64,000 bases of DNA, taken from an uncultured Chitinophagaceae bacterium. GTDB taxonomy: Bacteria; Bacteroidota; Bacteroidia; Chitinophagales; Chitinophagaceae. Below, one piece after another: positions 18,167 to 30,700 of this stretch (position 1 is its first letter; the number at the start of each line of letters is the position of its first letter). The notes under the pieces were generated by a model that saw nothing but the letters and a program-made list of their open reading frames with translations, was not told the origin of the DNA and searched no databases. The translations under genes were made by a program, and so were the position numbers. The stretch is taken from the NCBI GenBank assembly GCA_903870685.1, contig CAIQDX010000094.1:1-64000 (forward strand), read 5' to 3'.

Positions 18167-19672
18167 TTATTTGAAGAATTTATTGAGCAATGGTATTTTC
18201 TCAAACTCTTTCTTTTCAATCTTCAAAATAAAAGCTGCAAACAATGCAATCAACATAATTGAGAAGATCGTTCCCATCAACAAACTTGGAATAAAATGTA
18301 TGAACAGTTGATGAATTGAAAACAGCAATACCACAATTAAAATATATGCTGATAATTTTTTCCATGCATATGGAATGAGATAATATTTTTGTCCGAGTGT
18401 GTAACTGATCACCATCATAAAACCATAACAAACAAAAGTTGCCCAGGCACTTCCGTTGTAACCAAAAATAGGAATCCACCAAATATTTAAAGCGATAGTA
18501 ATAACTGCACCGGCCAATGTGATCCATGCACCATACATGGTTTTATTTGTGAGTTTATACCAAATGGTTAAGTTGTAATAAATGCCTATAAACACACTGC
18601 CCATCGATAGAATAGGAATGATACTTAAACCTTCGCTGTATTCTTTTGCATTGCTACCATAAGCGAAATATTTTATCAACGATAGATTGGTGGCAATGGC
18701 TAACCACATAAAACAACAGGCGATCACAAAAAATTTCATCACCCTTGCATAGGTTTTTTTTGCATCATCATCTTTCGATTTATTAAAAAAGAAAGGCTCA
18801 GCTCCCATTCTAAAAACCTGAATAAAAATGGTGATCAAGATTGCCACTTTATAATTTGCGCCAAATACTCCCAATTGATGTTGTGCTTCTTCATGACTTA
18901 ATTTTACTACTCTGGTATAAACCAATCGGCTCAACAACTCATTGATCATTCCACCAAAACCAACAATAATTAATGGATAGGAATAATTCATCACTTTCTT
19001 CCACAAATCAATTTCAAATTCAAATTTAAAATCAATGAATTCTTTAAATAATAAAATCAAAGTAATAATGCTTGCAACAATATTAGCAATGATGTAATAA
19101 CCAATATCAATGGAAGGATTATATAATTTTAAGAAAATACTATCTGGATTATGCAATGCGATCTTCGGACAAATACCTACAAAATAAACCGTTAAAAAAA
19201 CCTGAGTTAAAATATTCAACACTTTAATAAAAGCAAATCGTCTGGGACGCCCTTCCTGCCTGAGTTTGGCGAATGGAACAACAGTAAGCGTATCGAAAAA
19301 AAGTATACATGCCATCCATCTTACATAATCAGCATGCTCTTGCATGTCAATTAATTTGGCAACCTGATGCGATTGCCAGATTAATATTCCTGTAAATAAA
19401 ATTGTGCTCACGATAATTGAACTCATGAACAAATTGTATAAATGTTTTTTATTGGTTGTTTGAGCAAAACGGAAATAACTTGTTTCTAATCCATATGTGA
19501 AAACAATATTTAAAAAAGGAATCACCGCATAAATTTGTGTGATAGCCGCTGTTGAAGATGGTTTGTATATCCAGAACAAAAAAATATTTGTGGCATAACC
19601 CAAGAACCTGCTGGTAATGGTGGGTACGCCATACCACAAAGTTTGTCCCGCTAATTTTTTTATTCCGCTCAA
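18167..19672 (-). CDS. Polysaccharide biosynthesis protein / lipid-linked oligosaccharide flippase (MOP superfamily)
   Basis: This 501-residue protein has about fourteen membrane segments, beginning AGQTLWYGVPTITSRFLGYA, which is typical of the Wzx/MATE-related flippases of the MOP superfamily. It probably moves an undecaprenyl-linked saccharide across the inner membrane, or serves peptidoglycan precursor or exopolysaccharide export. No glycosyltransferase cluster surrounds it. The apparent start is TTG at 19672, giving MSGIKKLAG. A near-consensus TACTTTAG lies upstream and no in-frame ATG sits nearby. Confidence 0.85.
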   Translation of the reverse strand: MSGIKKLAGQTLWYGVPTITSRFLGYATNIFLFWIYKPSSTAAITQIYAVIPFLNIVFTYGLETSYFRFAQTTNKKHLYNLFMSSIIVSTILFTGILIWQSHQVAKLIDMQEHADYVRWMACILFFDTLTVVPFAKLRQEGRPRRFAFIKVLNILTQVFLTVYFVGICPKIALHNPDSIFLKLYNPSIDIGYYIIANIVASIITLILLFKEFIDFKFEFEIDLWKKVMNYSYPLIIVGFGGMINELLSRLVYTRVVKLSHEEAQHQLGVFGANYKVAILITIFIQVFRMGAEPFFFNKSKDDDAKKTYARVMKFFVIACCFMWLAIATNLSLIKYFAYGSNAKEYSEGLSIIPILSMGSVFIGIYYNLTIWYKLTNKTMYGAWITLAGAVITIALNIWWIPIFGYNGSAWATFVCYGFMMVISYTLGQKYYLIPYAWKKLSAYILIVVLLFSIHQLFIHFIPSLLMGTIFSIMLIALFAAFILKIEKKEFEKIPLLNKFFK

Positions 19673-19746
19673 TTAATTAAAATTATGGTTGCTAAAGTAA
19701 ACATTAATGATAATGAAAAATGATGAATGCGTTTTTTACATCAACA

Positions 19747-20154
19747 TTAATAATCATCAAGTTTAATTTTCTTCCGGAATGATTTATTAAATGAATCTTT
19801 TTTCTTCGATTCCAAACGTTTTTCTTTCGATGCTTTGGAAGCTTTGGTTGCAATTCTTGATTTCTTTTTAATGAGTGATTGATTAACCAATTCATTCATC
19901 TTTTCAATCACTAATTCTTTGTTGCCCAATTGTGTTCTTTCAACTTGAGATTTAACCAATAATTCGCCATGTTTATTTATTCGGTTCGATAGTTTCGAAA
20001 AAATAATTTGTTTCCTTTCATCATCCAATAATTGCGATGATGAAATTTTCCATCGTCCTTCCACCATCGTTTCAACCTTGTTCACATTTTGCCCGCCGCT
20101 ACCACCACTGCGTGCCGTTTTAAATTCAATTTCATTTCTAATATCTATCTTCAT
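19747..20154 (-). CDS. arfB: Alternative ribosome-rescue factor ArfB (peptidyl-tRNA hydrolase, GGQ protein)
   Basis: This 135-residue protein releases peptides from ribosomes stalled without a stop codon. The release-factor GGQ motif is at residues 20-22 within SGGSGGQNVNKVET. The C-terminal tail is strongly basic (KKKSRIATKASKASKEKR), which in this family enters the empty mRNA channel. Its length is normal. It is divergent from dtd, with 21 bases between the two start codons, so promoters overlap. Confidence 0.94.
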   Translation of the reverse strand: MKIDIRNEIEFKTARSGGSGGQNVNKVETMVEGRWKISSSQLLDDERKQIIFSKLSNRINKHGELLVKSQVERTQLGNKELVIEKMNELVNQSLIKKKSRIATKASKASKEKRLESKKKDSFNKSFRKKIKLDDY

Positions 20155-20175
20155 TTTATAAAATTAAGTGAAAAG

Positions 20176-20628
20176 ATGAGAGCAGTAATTCAAAGGGTGA
20201 CTGAATGTTCCGTTACTGTTGATGAAAAAATTGTTGGCGCAATTTCAAACGGGCTTTTAGTTTTAATTGGAATTGAAGATGCCGATACCGTTGAAGATAT
20301 TGAATGGCTGAGCAACAAAATAATCAACCTTCGCATTTTTAATGATGAAAATAATGTGATGAATAAAAGTGTGATGGATATTGATGGAGAAATTTTATTG
20401 GTTAGCCAGTTTACATTACATGCATCAACCAAAAAAGGAAACAGACCATCATACATCAAAGCAAGCAAGCCTGATGTTGCCATACCGATCTATGAAAAGA
20501 TGATTGATCAATTAGAAGAAGATTGTTACAAAAAAATACAAACAGGGATTTTTGGTGCCGATATGAAAGTGAAATTATTGAATGATGGACCAGTAACAAT
20601 CGTGATTGATAGTAAGAATAGAGAATAG
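20176..20628 (+). CDS. dtd: D-aminoacyl-tRNA deacylase
   Basis: This 150-residue enzyme hydrolyses D-amino acids mischarged on tRNA. MRAVIQRV at the N-terminus, SQFTLHAST (active-site Thr) and the GNRPSY motif, together with a C-terminal DGPVTIVID stretch, identify it. The frame is open upstream to 20089, but that part encodes sequence that does not belong to the family and overlaps arfB on the other strand, so ATG 20176 is used. A MazG-like gene follows after 32 bases and is probably co-transcribed; both act as cellular quality-control enzymes. Confidence 0.96.
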   Translation: MRAVIQRVTECSVTVDEKIVGAISNGLLVLIGIEDADTVEDIEWLSNKIINLRIFNDENNVMNKSVMDIDGEILLVSQFTLHASTKKGNRPSYIKASKPDVAIPIYEKMIDQLEEDCYKKIQTGIFGADMKVKLLNDGPVTIVIDSKNRE

Positions 20629-20660
20629 TTTGATGTTGAATTTTGAATGATAAATTTTAA

Positions 20661-21005
20661 ATGATTTATATGGCCGAAATTACTTTACAACAAGCTCAAG
20701 AACAAGTTGATGAATGGATAAAAACCATTGGTGTACGTTATTTCAACGAGTTGACAAATCTTGGAATTTTGATGGAAGAAGTGGGCGAATTGTCGCGTTT
20801 AATAGTGCGAAAATATGGCGAACAATCATTTAAAGAAAGCGATAAAAACAAAGAACTAAGCGATGAAATGGCAGATGTTTTATTTGTTTTGATTTGTTTA
20901 GCCAATCAAACCGGTGTTGATCTAACTGAAGCTTTGCAGAAAAATTTCGAAAAGAAAAATTTACGTGATGCAGAGAGACATAAGAATAATGATAAATTAA
21001 AATGA
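20661..21005 (+). CDS. MazG-like nucleotide pyrophosphohydrolase
   Basis: This 114-residue all-helical protein has the MazG metal-binding pattern E-x-x-E ... E-x-x-D: MEEVGELSRL followed by ELSDEMADVLF. Such enzymes hydrolyse nucleoside triphosphates to monophosphates and pyrophosphate, for house-cleaning of abnormal nucleotides; the preferred substrate is not visible. The start could be ATG 20661 or ATG 20670 (MAEITLQQ). It lies just downstream of dtd, separated by an AT-rich spacer. Confidence 0.88.
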   Translation: MIYMAEITLQQAQEQVDEWIKTIGVRYFNELTNLGILMEEVGELSRLIVRKYGEQSFKESDKNKELSDEMADVLFVLICLANQTGVDLTEALQKNFEKKNLRDAERHKNNDKLK

Positions 21006-21124
21006 TTGTCTAAACGGAAAAGGGCGAATTAATTTTGTTTGTATTATTCTTTTTGTTTACAGTATTTTTATTATTGAGAAGTCTTTTAAAAATACCATTT
21101 ATATAAACCTAAACCTTTTCAATT

Positions 21125-21478
21125 ATGGCAGACATATTAGGCAATGATTACCAACCACAATATCCGCCCACCAACGATGAAAAAACGGCTGCACTTTTGG
21201 CGCATATGCTCACATTTGTTTCAACACTTTTAGCACCATTGATCATTTATGTTTTAAAGAAAAACGAATCGCCATTTGTTGCCGAACATGCAAAGGAATC
21301 ATTCAATTTTCAATTAACCATTGTATTAGTATGCATTGGTTTATTCGTCACGCTAATTGGAATACTTTTCATTTGGGTAGTTGGAATTTATGCCACCATA
21401 TTGGTAATAGTTGCATCAATAAGAGCCAATGAAGGAAGAGCCTATAAATACCCTTTCAGCATAAAATTCATCAAATAA
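21125..21478 (+). CDS. DUF4870 domain-containing membrane protein
   Basis: This is a small 117-residue membrane protein. The N-terminal cytoplasmic stretch contains TNDEKTAALLAHMLTFVST, the characteristic opening of DUF4870 proteins. It is followed by two or three hydrophobic helices and the phrase FVAEHAKESFNFQLT, also typical of the family. The function is unknown. It appears monocistronic. A hairpin (21526-21548) and a dispersed repeat lie just downstream. Confidence 0.85.
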   Translation: MADILGNDYQPQYPPTNDEKTAALLAHMLTFVSTLLAPLIIYVLKKNESPFVAEHAKESFNFQLTIVLVCIGLFVTLIGILFIWVVGIYATILVIVASIRANEGRAYKYPFSIKFIK

Positions 21479-21525
21479 ATTTTTTATTGACCGGCTTAAT
21501 AACAATTTTCAACTGTTGTTGCCTT

Positions 21526-21559
21526 CGAATCTTTCAGTGAAAGATTCGCACACTTGTAC
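21526..21559. repeat. Dispersed intergenic repeat, copy 2 (with hairpin)
   Basis: A perfect 10-bp hairpin (21526-21535 with 21539-21548, loop AGT) runs into TCGCACACTTGTAC (21546-21559), which is identical to part of the copy at 48690-48709. It lies between convergent genes. Confidence 0.6.
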
Positions 21560-21578
21560 TTTCTATTCATAACTGAGC

Positions 21579-21608
21579 AAAAAAAATCCGAAGCAAATGC
21601 TTCGGATT
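21579..21608 (-). terminator. Terminator of the small 68-residue gene
   Basis: A 10-bp stem (21585-21594 with 21599-21608) is followed on the minus strand by a run of T. Confidence 0.8.
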
Positions 21609-21629
21609 CTAATTTCAATCAGAATAATT

Positions 21630-21836
21630 TTAGAATTCTTTTTTAGCAACACCATCAGCAATTGCTTGTAATGCTTTTGCTTCGCTAAGAATAGCAGCCA
21701 TTTTATTTCCTTTACCATCATGACCGGCAGCCATATAACCACCTTTAGCAGTTTTTTTAATAACAGCATCTTGCAGAGGAACATTTTTTTCTTTAGTCTT
21801 TAAGCAATATGCTTTAATCATTTTTGAAGTGTCCAT
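21630..21836 (-). CDS. Small conserved-looking protein of unknown function
   Basis: The 68-residue product is basic and contains KAYCLKTKEKNVPLQDAVIK, recalling short DUF5679-like or topoisomerase-associated proteins that start with AYC-x-K. I cannot assign a function. The C-terminal half looks helical (SEAKALQAIADGVAKK). It is supported as a real gene by normal codon usage, by an own hairpin terminator 22 bases downstream, and by the lack of any other gene here. It lies between the convergent DUF4870 gene and gyrB. Confidence 0.65.
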   Translation of the reverse strand: MDTSKMIKAYCLKTKEKNVPLQDAVIKKTAKGGYMAAGHDGKGNKMAAILSEAKALQAIADGVAKKEF

Positions 21837-21973
21837 AGTTGTAAGAATTTAATATCCCGTTCGCCGGAATATGGTTTATAAAAAGAAATTCAGGTTAGTA
21901 AACAAGCACAAGCTAATATTTTTTCTTGTAAATGAAAACAATGCGTATAAGAACTAATCCACATGCGGTGCAA

Positions 21974-24061
<2,088 letters not shown>

Positions 24062-24090
24062 TTAAAAGTTAAAATCCTAGAAAGCAATAA

Positions 24091-24798
24091 TTATTGCTTT
24101 GATCTGATGTTTACTTTATAATTGGCAGATTTATAAAAATCTATAATAACTTCTTCTTGTCCAATCTTGAAATTGGCACTAAACGGGAAAATAACATCTT
24201 TAAAATAATAGAAATTTGATTTAGGCGTATTAGTAACTGCATCCATTTTTAAATAACTGCCCCTGTTGACTATAACATCCGAAATAACAGGCTTTGGAAC
24301 TTCTCCGCCGTTATAAATAGAAGCGGATCCTCCTGAAACACTGGTTAAATAAATCTCTATTTCATATGGAGTTGTGGTTGATTTCATCTCATCAACTTTT
24401 ACGGTACTTATCATGTAGGATTTACTTTGAATTTTATAAGTAGCTTCATACAAACCAATGTAAACGCCCATTCTCCAAAATCCTGTAATAATGCTATCTC
24501 TATTTGAAACTGAAAAATAATGCATTAATCCTTCTCCTTCTTTTATTCCATTTTTAAAACTGCCTTCAAACCAAGTACCGCTTTTCCAGATATATTTTCC
24601 AGTTCCTTCAGGATAACCATTTTTAAATTCACCTTCGTAAATATCTTCTCCAATTGACTTTCCTTTACCATGTGCTTTACCATTCTTACAATCACCTGTA
24701 TAAGTTCCTTGCAGTTCTTTCACATTTACAACACAATTGTTTTGTTGAGCAAAGCTGTAATTAATTGACAGCAAAAGGATAATTGACAAGGCTTTCAT
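24091..24798 (-). CDS. Secreted MORN-repeat protein
   Basis: This 235-residue protein has a signal peptide ending near SFAQQ. Three MORN repeats lie at about residues 30-95 (YTGDCKNGKAHGKGK, YEGEFKNGYPEGTGKY, FEGSFKNGIKEGEG). The rest is a beta-rich domain I do not recognise. MORN repeats bind lipids or act as spacers; the role here is unknown. A 20-bp palindrome spans the stop codon (24081-24100) and may act as its terminator. It is divergent from the AraC-family regulator. Confidence 0.8.
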   Translation of the reverse strand: MKALSIILLLSINYSFAQQNNCVVNVKELQGTYTGDCKNGKAHGKGKSIGEDIYEGEFKNGYPEGTGKYIWKSGTWFEGSFKNGIKEGEGLMHYFSVSNRDSIITGFWRMGVYIGLYEATYKIQSKSYMISTVKVDEMKSTTTPYEIEIYLTSVSGGSASIYNGGEVPKPVISDVIVNRGSYLKMDAVTNTPKSNFYYFKDVIFPFSANFKIGQEEVIIDFYKSANYKVNIRSKQ

Positions 24799-24922
24799 TT
24801 GAATTATTTATAATTGTGGTATAATGTAAATTAAAAATATTTCAACCAAATAATCAGTAATCATATTTAACAGAAAAAAGTTAAATTAACAGACGATAAA
24901 GAGCTTCTTACAAATTGATGAC

Positions 24923-24953
24923 TTGGAAAATAGATGTAGATACATTAAATTTG
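24923..24953 (+). promoter_or_regulatory. Complete promoter of the AraC-family gene
   Basis: TTG (24923-24925), a 20-base spacer and TAAATTTG (24946-24953), followed eight bases later by ATG 24962. This is an almost textbook Bacteroidota housekeeping promoter. Confidence 0.75.
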
Positions 24954-24961
24954 CAGTTACA

Positions 24962-25885
24962 ATGATTCAGGCATTAGACATATTAAAAGTTGCACAACGC
25001 AATGGTATTGAGCCTAGCATGGATTTGTTGTATCAAAAACAACAAAACATTCCCGGTTCAATTCAGTATGATATTCGCAGATACTACGCTCAAAATCCAT
25101 GGGTAGCTGAGGATACAGGTATGTTGGTATATCATTATAATGCTAAACGTCCATCCGAAAATTTCTTAGAACTACGTTATTGCACAACTGGTAACCGATT
25201 TTGTGAAGAGAAAAGTTGTGCTCAGTGCAAACAATTACCCACTGAATCCTGCACCGGTAAGCATAGAACTGTTGATGTTTATACATTTCATTTCACATCC
25301 ACTTTTTTACATCAGTTTACACATAATGTAAAATTAAGTACCAGAAAAGATGAAGTATTGGCATTCAAACATCCAAATGCTTTTAGTAAAATATTTACGC
25401 TGACCCTCAAAAAGAGAAATATTTTAGACGAATTATTAAATCATAGTTACAGCGGTGCAATGGAAAATATTTTCGTGAATGCAAGAGTTCACGAATTATT
25501 ATTGTATAGTTTGGATTGTTTGATTGATGAAAAAGAAGAAGGCTTTACTTGCAAATTTTTAGCCGATGATAGAAGTAAAGAATCTATTCATCAGGCAAGA
25601 GAAATTTTATTGCAGCATATCGGCGATCCGCTTACCATCAAGGAACTCAGCCGTAAAGTTGCGATGAACGAATGTTATTTAAAGAAAGGTTTTAAAGAAA
25701 TATTTGGTACCACTATTTTCGATTTTTATCAGCAACAAAGAATGGAACACGCCAAGTATTTGTTGTACGAAAAATCTTCATCTGTTACCGATGTATCAGC
25801 CATGCTGGGCTATTCATCCATCTCACATTTTTCTGCTGCATTCAAAAAACATACAGGATTAAAACCTTGTGAGTTACTCAAGTAA
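24962..25885 (+). CDS. AraC-family transcriptional regulator
   Basis: The 307-residue product has a C-terminal double helix-turn-helix (about residues 205-305) with KELSRKVAMNECYLKKGFKEIFG and SAMLGYSSISHFSAAFKKHTGLKP, the two AraC half-domains. The N-terminal sensor region is not a recognisable sugar-binding cupin. It holds a cysteine-rich segment (CTTGNRFCEEKSCAQCKQL) that could bind a metal or sense redox. In-frame TTG 24923 would add 13 residues, but it is the -33 element of the promoter, so ATG 24962 is used. The target is unknown; the amidohydrolase 100 bases downstream is a candidate. Confidence 0.88.
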   Translation: MIQALDILKVAQRNGIEPSMDLLYQKQQNIPGSIQYDIRRYYAQNPWVAEDTGMLVYHYNAKRPSENFLELRYCTTGNRFCEEKSCAQCKQLPTESCTGKHRTVDVYTFHFTSTFLHQFTHNVKLSTRKDEVLAFKHPNAFSKIFTLTLKKRNILDELLNHSYSGAMENIFVNARVHELLLYSLDCLIDEKEEGFTCKFLADDRSKESIHQAREILLQHIGDPLTIKELSRKVAMNECYLKKGFKEIFGTTIFDFYQQQRMEHAKYLLYEKSSSVTDVSAMLGYSSISHFSAAFKKHTGLKPCELLK

Positions 25886-25987
25886 GTTTTTTAAAAGTTC
25901 AAAAGGTTTAAGAAGTTTAATGTTGAATAAATTTTTATTATCAGCATTGATTTTTCATGGCATCTAAGAAGTATTTACATTTACTTC

Positions 25988-27619
25988 ATGAAAAAAATAT
26001 TCATTGCAATCATTGCCATCGTTTTTATTTCGTGCAATAACAAACAATCAGTTGATTTAATCATTCACAACGCAATAATTTATACTGTTGATTCTTCTTT
26101 TTCAACCACCGAAGCAATGGCCATAAAAGATGAAAAAATTATTGCAACAGGCACTAACGATTTTATTTTAAAAAATTATTCAGCCAAAGAAAATATTGAT
26201 GCAAATGACAAAGCTGTGTATCCGGGATTCATCGATGCACATGCACATTTTGTTGGTTACGGCCAATCATTATTTGTTGCCGATTTATACGATACAAAAA
26301 GTTTTGACGAAGTTTTAGAACGTCTGAAAACCTTTGCCGCAAAGCATCCTGAAGAAAAATGGATTTTGGGAAGAGGCTGGGATCAAAATAAATGGCCGGG
26401 TAAAACTTATCCAACCAACGAAAAATTAAATCAATTATTTCCTGATAAGCCTGTCTTCATTTCTCGTGTTGACGGGCATGCAGCTATTGTTAATCAAAAA
26501 GCATTTGACATCTCAAATGTAAAAGCCAATCAAAAAATTAATGGTGGAGATGTTGAAACGTTCAATGGAAAATTAACAGGTGTTTTAATTGATAATGCAA
26601 AAGAATTGGTAAGCAATTTTATTCCGCAATTATCGAAAGTAGATTATGCAAAAAGATTAATGGCTGCCGAGAAAAATTGTTTTGCTGTTGGCTTAACAAC
26701 CATCACCGATTGCGGATTAAATTATAAAGATGTTGATGCAATTGATGCTTTGCAAAAAGATGGCAAATTAAACATGCGTTTGTATGTCATGTTAAGCGAT
26801 GACAAAGAAAATTTTGATCACTATTTACCAAAAGGTCCGTATAAAACCGATAAACTTTTTGTGCATGGTTTTAAATTTTATGCCGATGGTGCATTGGGCA
26901 GCAGAGGTGCCTGTTTATTACAACCTTATAATGATAGAAAAGATTGGAAAGGATTTTTATTGAACACAAAAAATCATTACGATTCAATGGCTGCAATCCT
27001 TTCCAACACAGAGTTTCAGATGTGTACACATGCTATTGGCGATTCGGGAAATCGTCAAATTTTAATGACTTATAATAAAGTTTTAAAAGGAAAAAATGAT
27101 AAGCGTTGGCGCATCGAACATGCACAAATAATTAATGAAAATGATTTTAATTTATTTGGACAATCATCCATTATTCCATCTGTTCAACCAACACATGCAA
27201 CGAGCGATATGTATTGGGCCGAAGAACGTTTAGGTAAAGAAAGATTGAAAGGTGGTTATGCATACAAACAACTCCTGAAACAAAACGGATGGATACCATT
27301 GGGAACAGATTTTCCGGTAGAAGATATTTCTACATTCAAAACTTTTTTAGCAGCTGTTGTAAGAAAAGATGCAAAAGGATTTCCTGAAAATGGTTTTCAA
27401 AAAGAGAATGCATTAAGCCGTGAAGAAACTATTCGTGGCATGACCATCTGGGCAGCCAAAGCCGATTTTTTAGAGAAAGAAATCGGCAGTTTGGAAAAAG
27501 GTAAGAAAGCTGATTTTATTATTTTGGATAATGACCTAATGAAGGTTGATGAAAAAAATATTCTCAACACAAAAGTTATTGCAACTTATTTAGGCGGAAA
27601 GAAAGTATTTGGAAAATAA
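25988..27619 (+). CDS. Amidohydrolase family 3 lipoprotein (YtcJ-like)
   Basis: This 543-residue metal-dependent hydrolase has a lipoprotein signal (FISCNN, Cys near residue 17), so it is membrane-anchored outside the cytoplasm. The amidohydrolase metal motif is GFIDAHAHF. WDQNKWPGKTYPT and FISRVDGHAA are the usual phrases of the YtcJ subgroup. MCTHAIGDSGN and PLGTDFPVE supply further metal ligands. Members hydrolyse amide or related bonds; the substrate is not predictable. A promoter-like TACATTTA lies four bases before the ATG. A dispersed repeat follows the gene. Confidence 0.88.
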   Translation: MKKIFIAIIAIVFISCNNKQSVDLIIHNAIIYTVDSSFSTTEAMAIKDEKIIATGTNDFILKNYSAKENIDANDKAVYPGFIDAHAHFVGYGQSLFVADLYDTKSFDEVLERLKTFAAKHPEEKWILGRGWDQNKWPGKTYPTNEKLNQLFPDKPVFISRVDGHAAIVNQKAFDISNVKANQKINGGDVETFNGKLTGVLIDNAKELVSNFIPQLSKVDYAKRLMAAEKNCFAVGLTTITDCGLNYKDVDAIDALQKDGKLNMRLYVMLSDDKENFDHYLPKGPYKTDKLFVHGFKFYADGALGSRGACLLQPYNDRKDWKGFLLNTKNHYDSMAAILSNTEFQMCTHAIGDSGNRQILMTYNKVLKGKNDKRWRIEHAQIINENDFNLFGQSSIIPSVQPTHATSDMYWAEERLGKERLKGGYAYKQLLKQNGWIPLGTDFPVEDISTFKTFLAAVVRKDAKGFPENGFQKENALSREETIRGMTIWAAKADFLEKEIGSLEKGKKADFIILDNDLMKVDEKNILNTKVIATYLGGKKVFGK

Positions 27620-27648
27620 ATTTTTTCATGCTGAATATAGTTCTGAAC

Positions 27649-27668
27649 GTACAAGTGAGTGACACAAC
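27649..27668. repeat. Dispersed intergenic repeat, copy 3 (diverged)
   Basis: GTACAAGTGAGTGACACAAC differs at three of 20 positions from the reverse complement of the copy at 48690-48709. It lies between the amidohydrolase gene and ileS. Confidence 0.6.
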
Positions 27669-27728
27669 CACTGCCAAATAGTAGTATTTAAGCCTGTAAA
27701 ATCAGCTTTTTCTCATTGGTTTATTTAT

Positions 27729-27760
27729 TACCTTCGCAGCCTTTAAAACTAAGCAGGACA
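27729..27760 (+). promoter_or_regulatory. ileS promoter and leader with AAGCAGGACA block
   Basis: TACCTTCG (27729-27736), CAGCCTTTA, and AAGCAGGACA at 27751-27760, eight bases before the ATG. It closely resembles the gyrB leader. Confidence 0.55.
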
Positions 27761-27768
27761 GGTGTTTT

Positions 27769-30700
27769 ATGAGTGCTAAATACAAAGAATTTTCCGGACT
27801 GAATTTACCCGCTATTGAAAAAGAGATTTTGCAAAAGTGGGAAGAAAGCAATGCTTTTGAACAAAGTGTTACGTTACGTGAAGGCGCTACACCTTTTGTG
27901 TTTTATGAAGGTCCGCCCAGCGCCAACGGCATGCCCGGCATACATCACGTGATTTCGAGAACATTGAAAGATATGGTTTGTCGTTACAAAACCATGCAGG
28001 GATTTCAAGTAAAACGTAAAGGCGGTTGGGATACACACGGCTTGCCAATTGAGTTGGGTGTTGAAAAAGAATTGGGCATTACCAAAGAAGATATCGGCAA
28101 AAAAATATCGGTTGAAGATTATAATAAAAAATGTCGCGAAGCGGTATTGCGTTATAAAAACGAGTGGGATAATATCACAAAAAAAATGGGTTATTGGGTT
28201 GATTTGAATGATCCGTATATCACTTTCGAAAATAATTATATCGAAAGTTTGTGGTGGATTTTAAAACAATTGTACAATAAAGAATTGTTGTACGAAAGTG
28301 TAAGCATTCAACCTTATTCACCTGCAGCAGGAACAGGATTAAGTTCACACGAATTAAATCAGCCGGGCACTTATAAAGATGTGAAAGACACCAGCGCTGT
28401 TGCAATGTTTAGAGCAGTGCAAGATGAAAAAAATATATTCTTGCATGATGCAGAAGTTTTCTTTTTAGCATGGACAACAACACCGTGGACATTGCCATCA
28501 AATTTAGGTTTGACTGTCGGACCTAATATTGATTATGTTTTAGTACAAACTTTTAATCCTTACACACATCTTCCAATTTGTGTTGTGTTAGCGAAAGCCT
28601 TGCTGAATAAGTATTTCAAAGAAGAAGGAGAAAATGGTGATTTCGAAAATTATTCTTCGGAAATAAAATTATTGCCTTGGAAAATAATTTCTGAATTCAA
28701 AGGAATTGAATTAGAAAATTGTCGCTACGAACAATTAATGCCTTACGAAGCCAACAGTGCAGAGGTTGCAGGTGGTGATCCTTTCAGAATTATTTTGGGA
28801 GACTTTGTAACAACAGAAGATGGTACCGGTATCGTTCACACCGCTCCTGCTTTTGGTGCAGACGATTATAAAGTTGGAAAGAAAAATAATATCGGCATTT
28901 TAACGATGGTAGATCGTCAGGGAAAATTTTTAGATGGCTTGGGAGAATTCAGCAATCGTTATGTAAAAAATTATAAGGACGAAAAAGATTATGTTGATGT
29001 GAATGTTGACATCTGCGTAAAACTGAAAAAAGAAAATCGTGCTTTTAAAGTTGAAAAATACGAACACAGTTATCCGCATTGCTGGAGAACTGATAAACCT
29101 ATTTTATATTATCCGTTAGATGCATGGTTTATTAAAACCACTGCATTAAAAGACAGAATGGTTGACTTGAATAAAACTATTAACTGGAAGCCAAAATCCA
29201 CCGGTGAAGGGCGTTTCGGCAATTGGTTAGAAAATATGGTTGATTGGAATTTAAGCAGAAGCAGATATTGGGGAACACCGCTTCCAGTGTGGCGTACAGA
29301 AGATGGTAATGAAGAAGTTTGCATTGGTTCCATCATAGAATTATTAGAAAAAGCAGAAGAAGCTAAAAAGGTTTTGGGTGATACAATCAATAAAAATTTA
29401 TCAACTTCAAACCTAGACTTACATAAACCTTTTGTTGATGAAATTATTTTAGTTAGCGCAAGTGGCAAACCTATGAAACGTGTTGCTGACCTCATTGATG
29501 TTTGGTTTGATAGTGGGGCCATGCCTTATGCTCAATGGCATTTTCCTTTCGAGAACAAAGAAATTTTTACAAATAGTTATCCTGCAGATTTTATTTGCGA
29601 AGGTGTAGATCAAACACGTGGTTGGTTTTATACTTTACATGCAATTGGTTCATTAATTAAAGAAAGTGTTGTTGAAGAATTAGAGAAAGCCGGTTTACCA
29701 ACTGATAAAGTTGATGGACGTGCTTACAAAACTGTTGTATCAAATGGATTGGTGCTGGATAAGAATGGCAACAAGATGAGTAAGCGTTTGGGCAATGTGG
29801 TGAATCCTTTTGAAACCATTGAAAAATATGGTGCTGATGCAACACGTTGGTATCTTATTACCAATGCATCGCCATGGGATAATTTAAAATTCGATCTTTC
29901 AGGTATTCAGGAAGTACAAAGAAAATTCTTTGGAACACTGTATAATACTTATCAATTCTTTGCATTGTATGCAAACGTTGATGGCTTTGCATTCAAAGAA
30001 AAATATATTCCTGTAAAAGATCGTCCAGAAATTGATCGCTGGATTTTATCATCACTTAATACTTTAATAAAAACAGTAACAGAGGCATTGGACGATTATG
30101 AACCAACTATTGCCGGTCGTGCCATTGAAACTTTTGTTGATGAATATTTAAGTAACTGGTATGTTCGTTTGTGCAGAAGAAGATTCTGGAAAGGCGAATA
30201 TGAAACTGATAAAATATCTGCGTATCAAACATTGTATGAATGTTTAGAAACTATTATCAGATTGATGGCGCCTATTTCTCCTTTTTTCAGTGATGCCGTT
30301 TTTCAAAACTTAAATGAAATTACCGGAAGATTTAATGTTTCATCAATTCATCATGCAAATTATCCAACAATAAATGTTGAGGCAATTGATGTTGACTTAG
30401 AAGCAAGAATGCAATTAGCTCAGGAAATTTGTTCATTAATATTATCACTTCGTAAAAAAGTAAATATTAAAGTTCGTCAGCCATTACAAAAAGTTTTTAT
30501 TCCTGCATTGGATGATAAAATGCATGCTCATATTGCTGCAATCGAAGAGATCATTAAAAGCGAAGTGAATGTAAAAGAAGTTGTGATACTGAATGCCAAT
30601 AATGATATTATCAAACGAAAAGCAAAAGCCAATTTTAAAACATTGGGTAAACGCTTGGGTAATCAAATGAAATTAGCTGCGGATCTTATTTCAAAATTAG

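Noticed and set aside
24081-24100. Palindrome spanning the MORN gene stop codon as an operator
   Set aside because: It overlaps the stop codon and is better explained as a weak terminator or chance AT-rich symmetry; not listed as a regulatory site.
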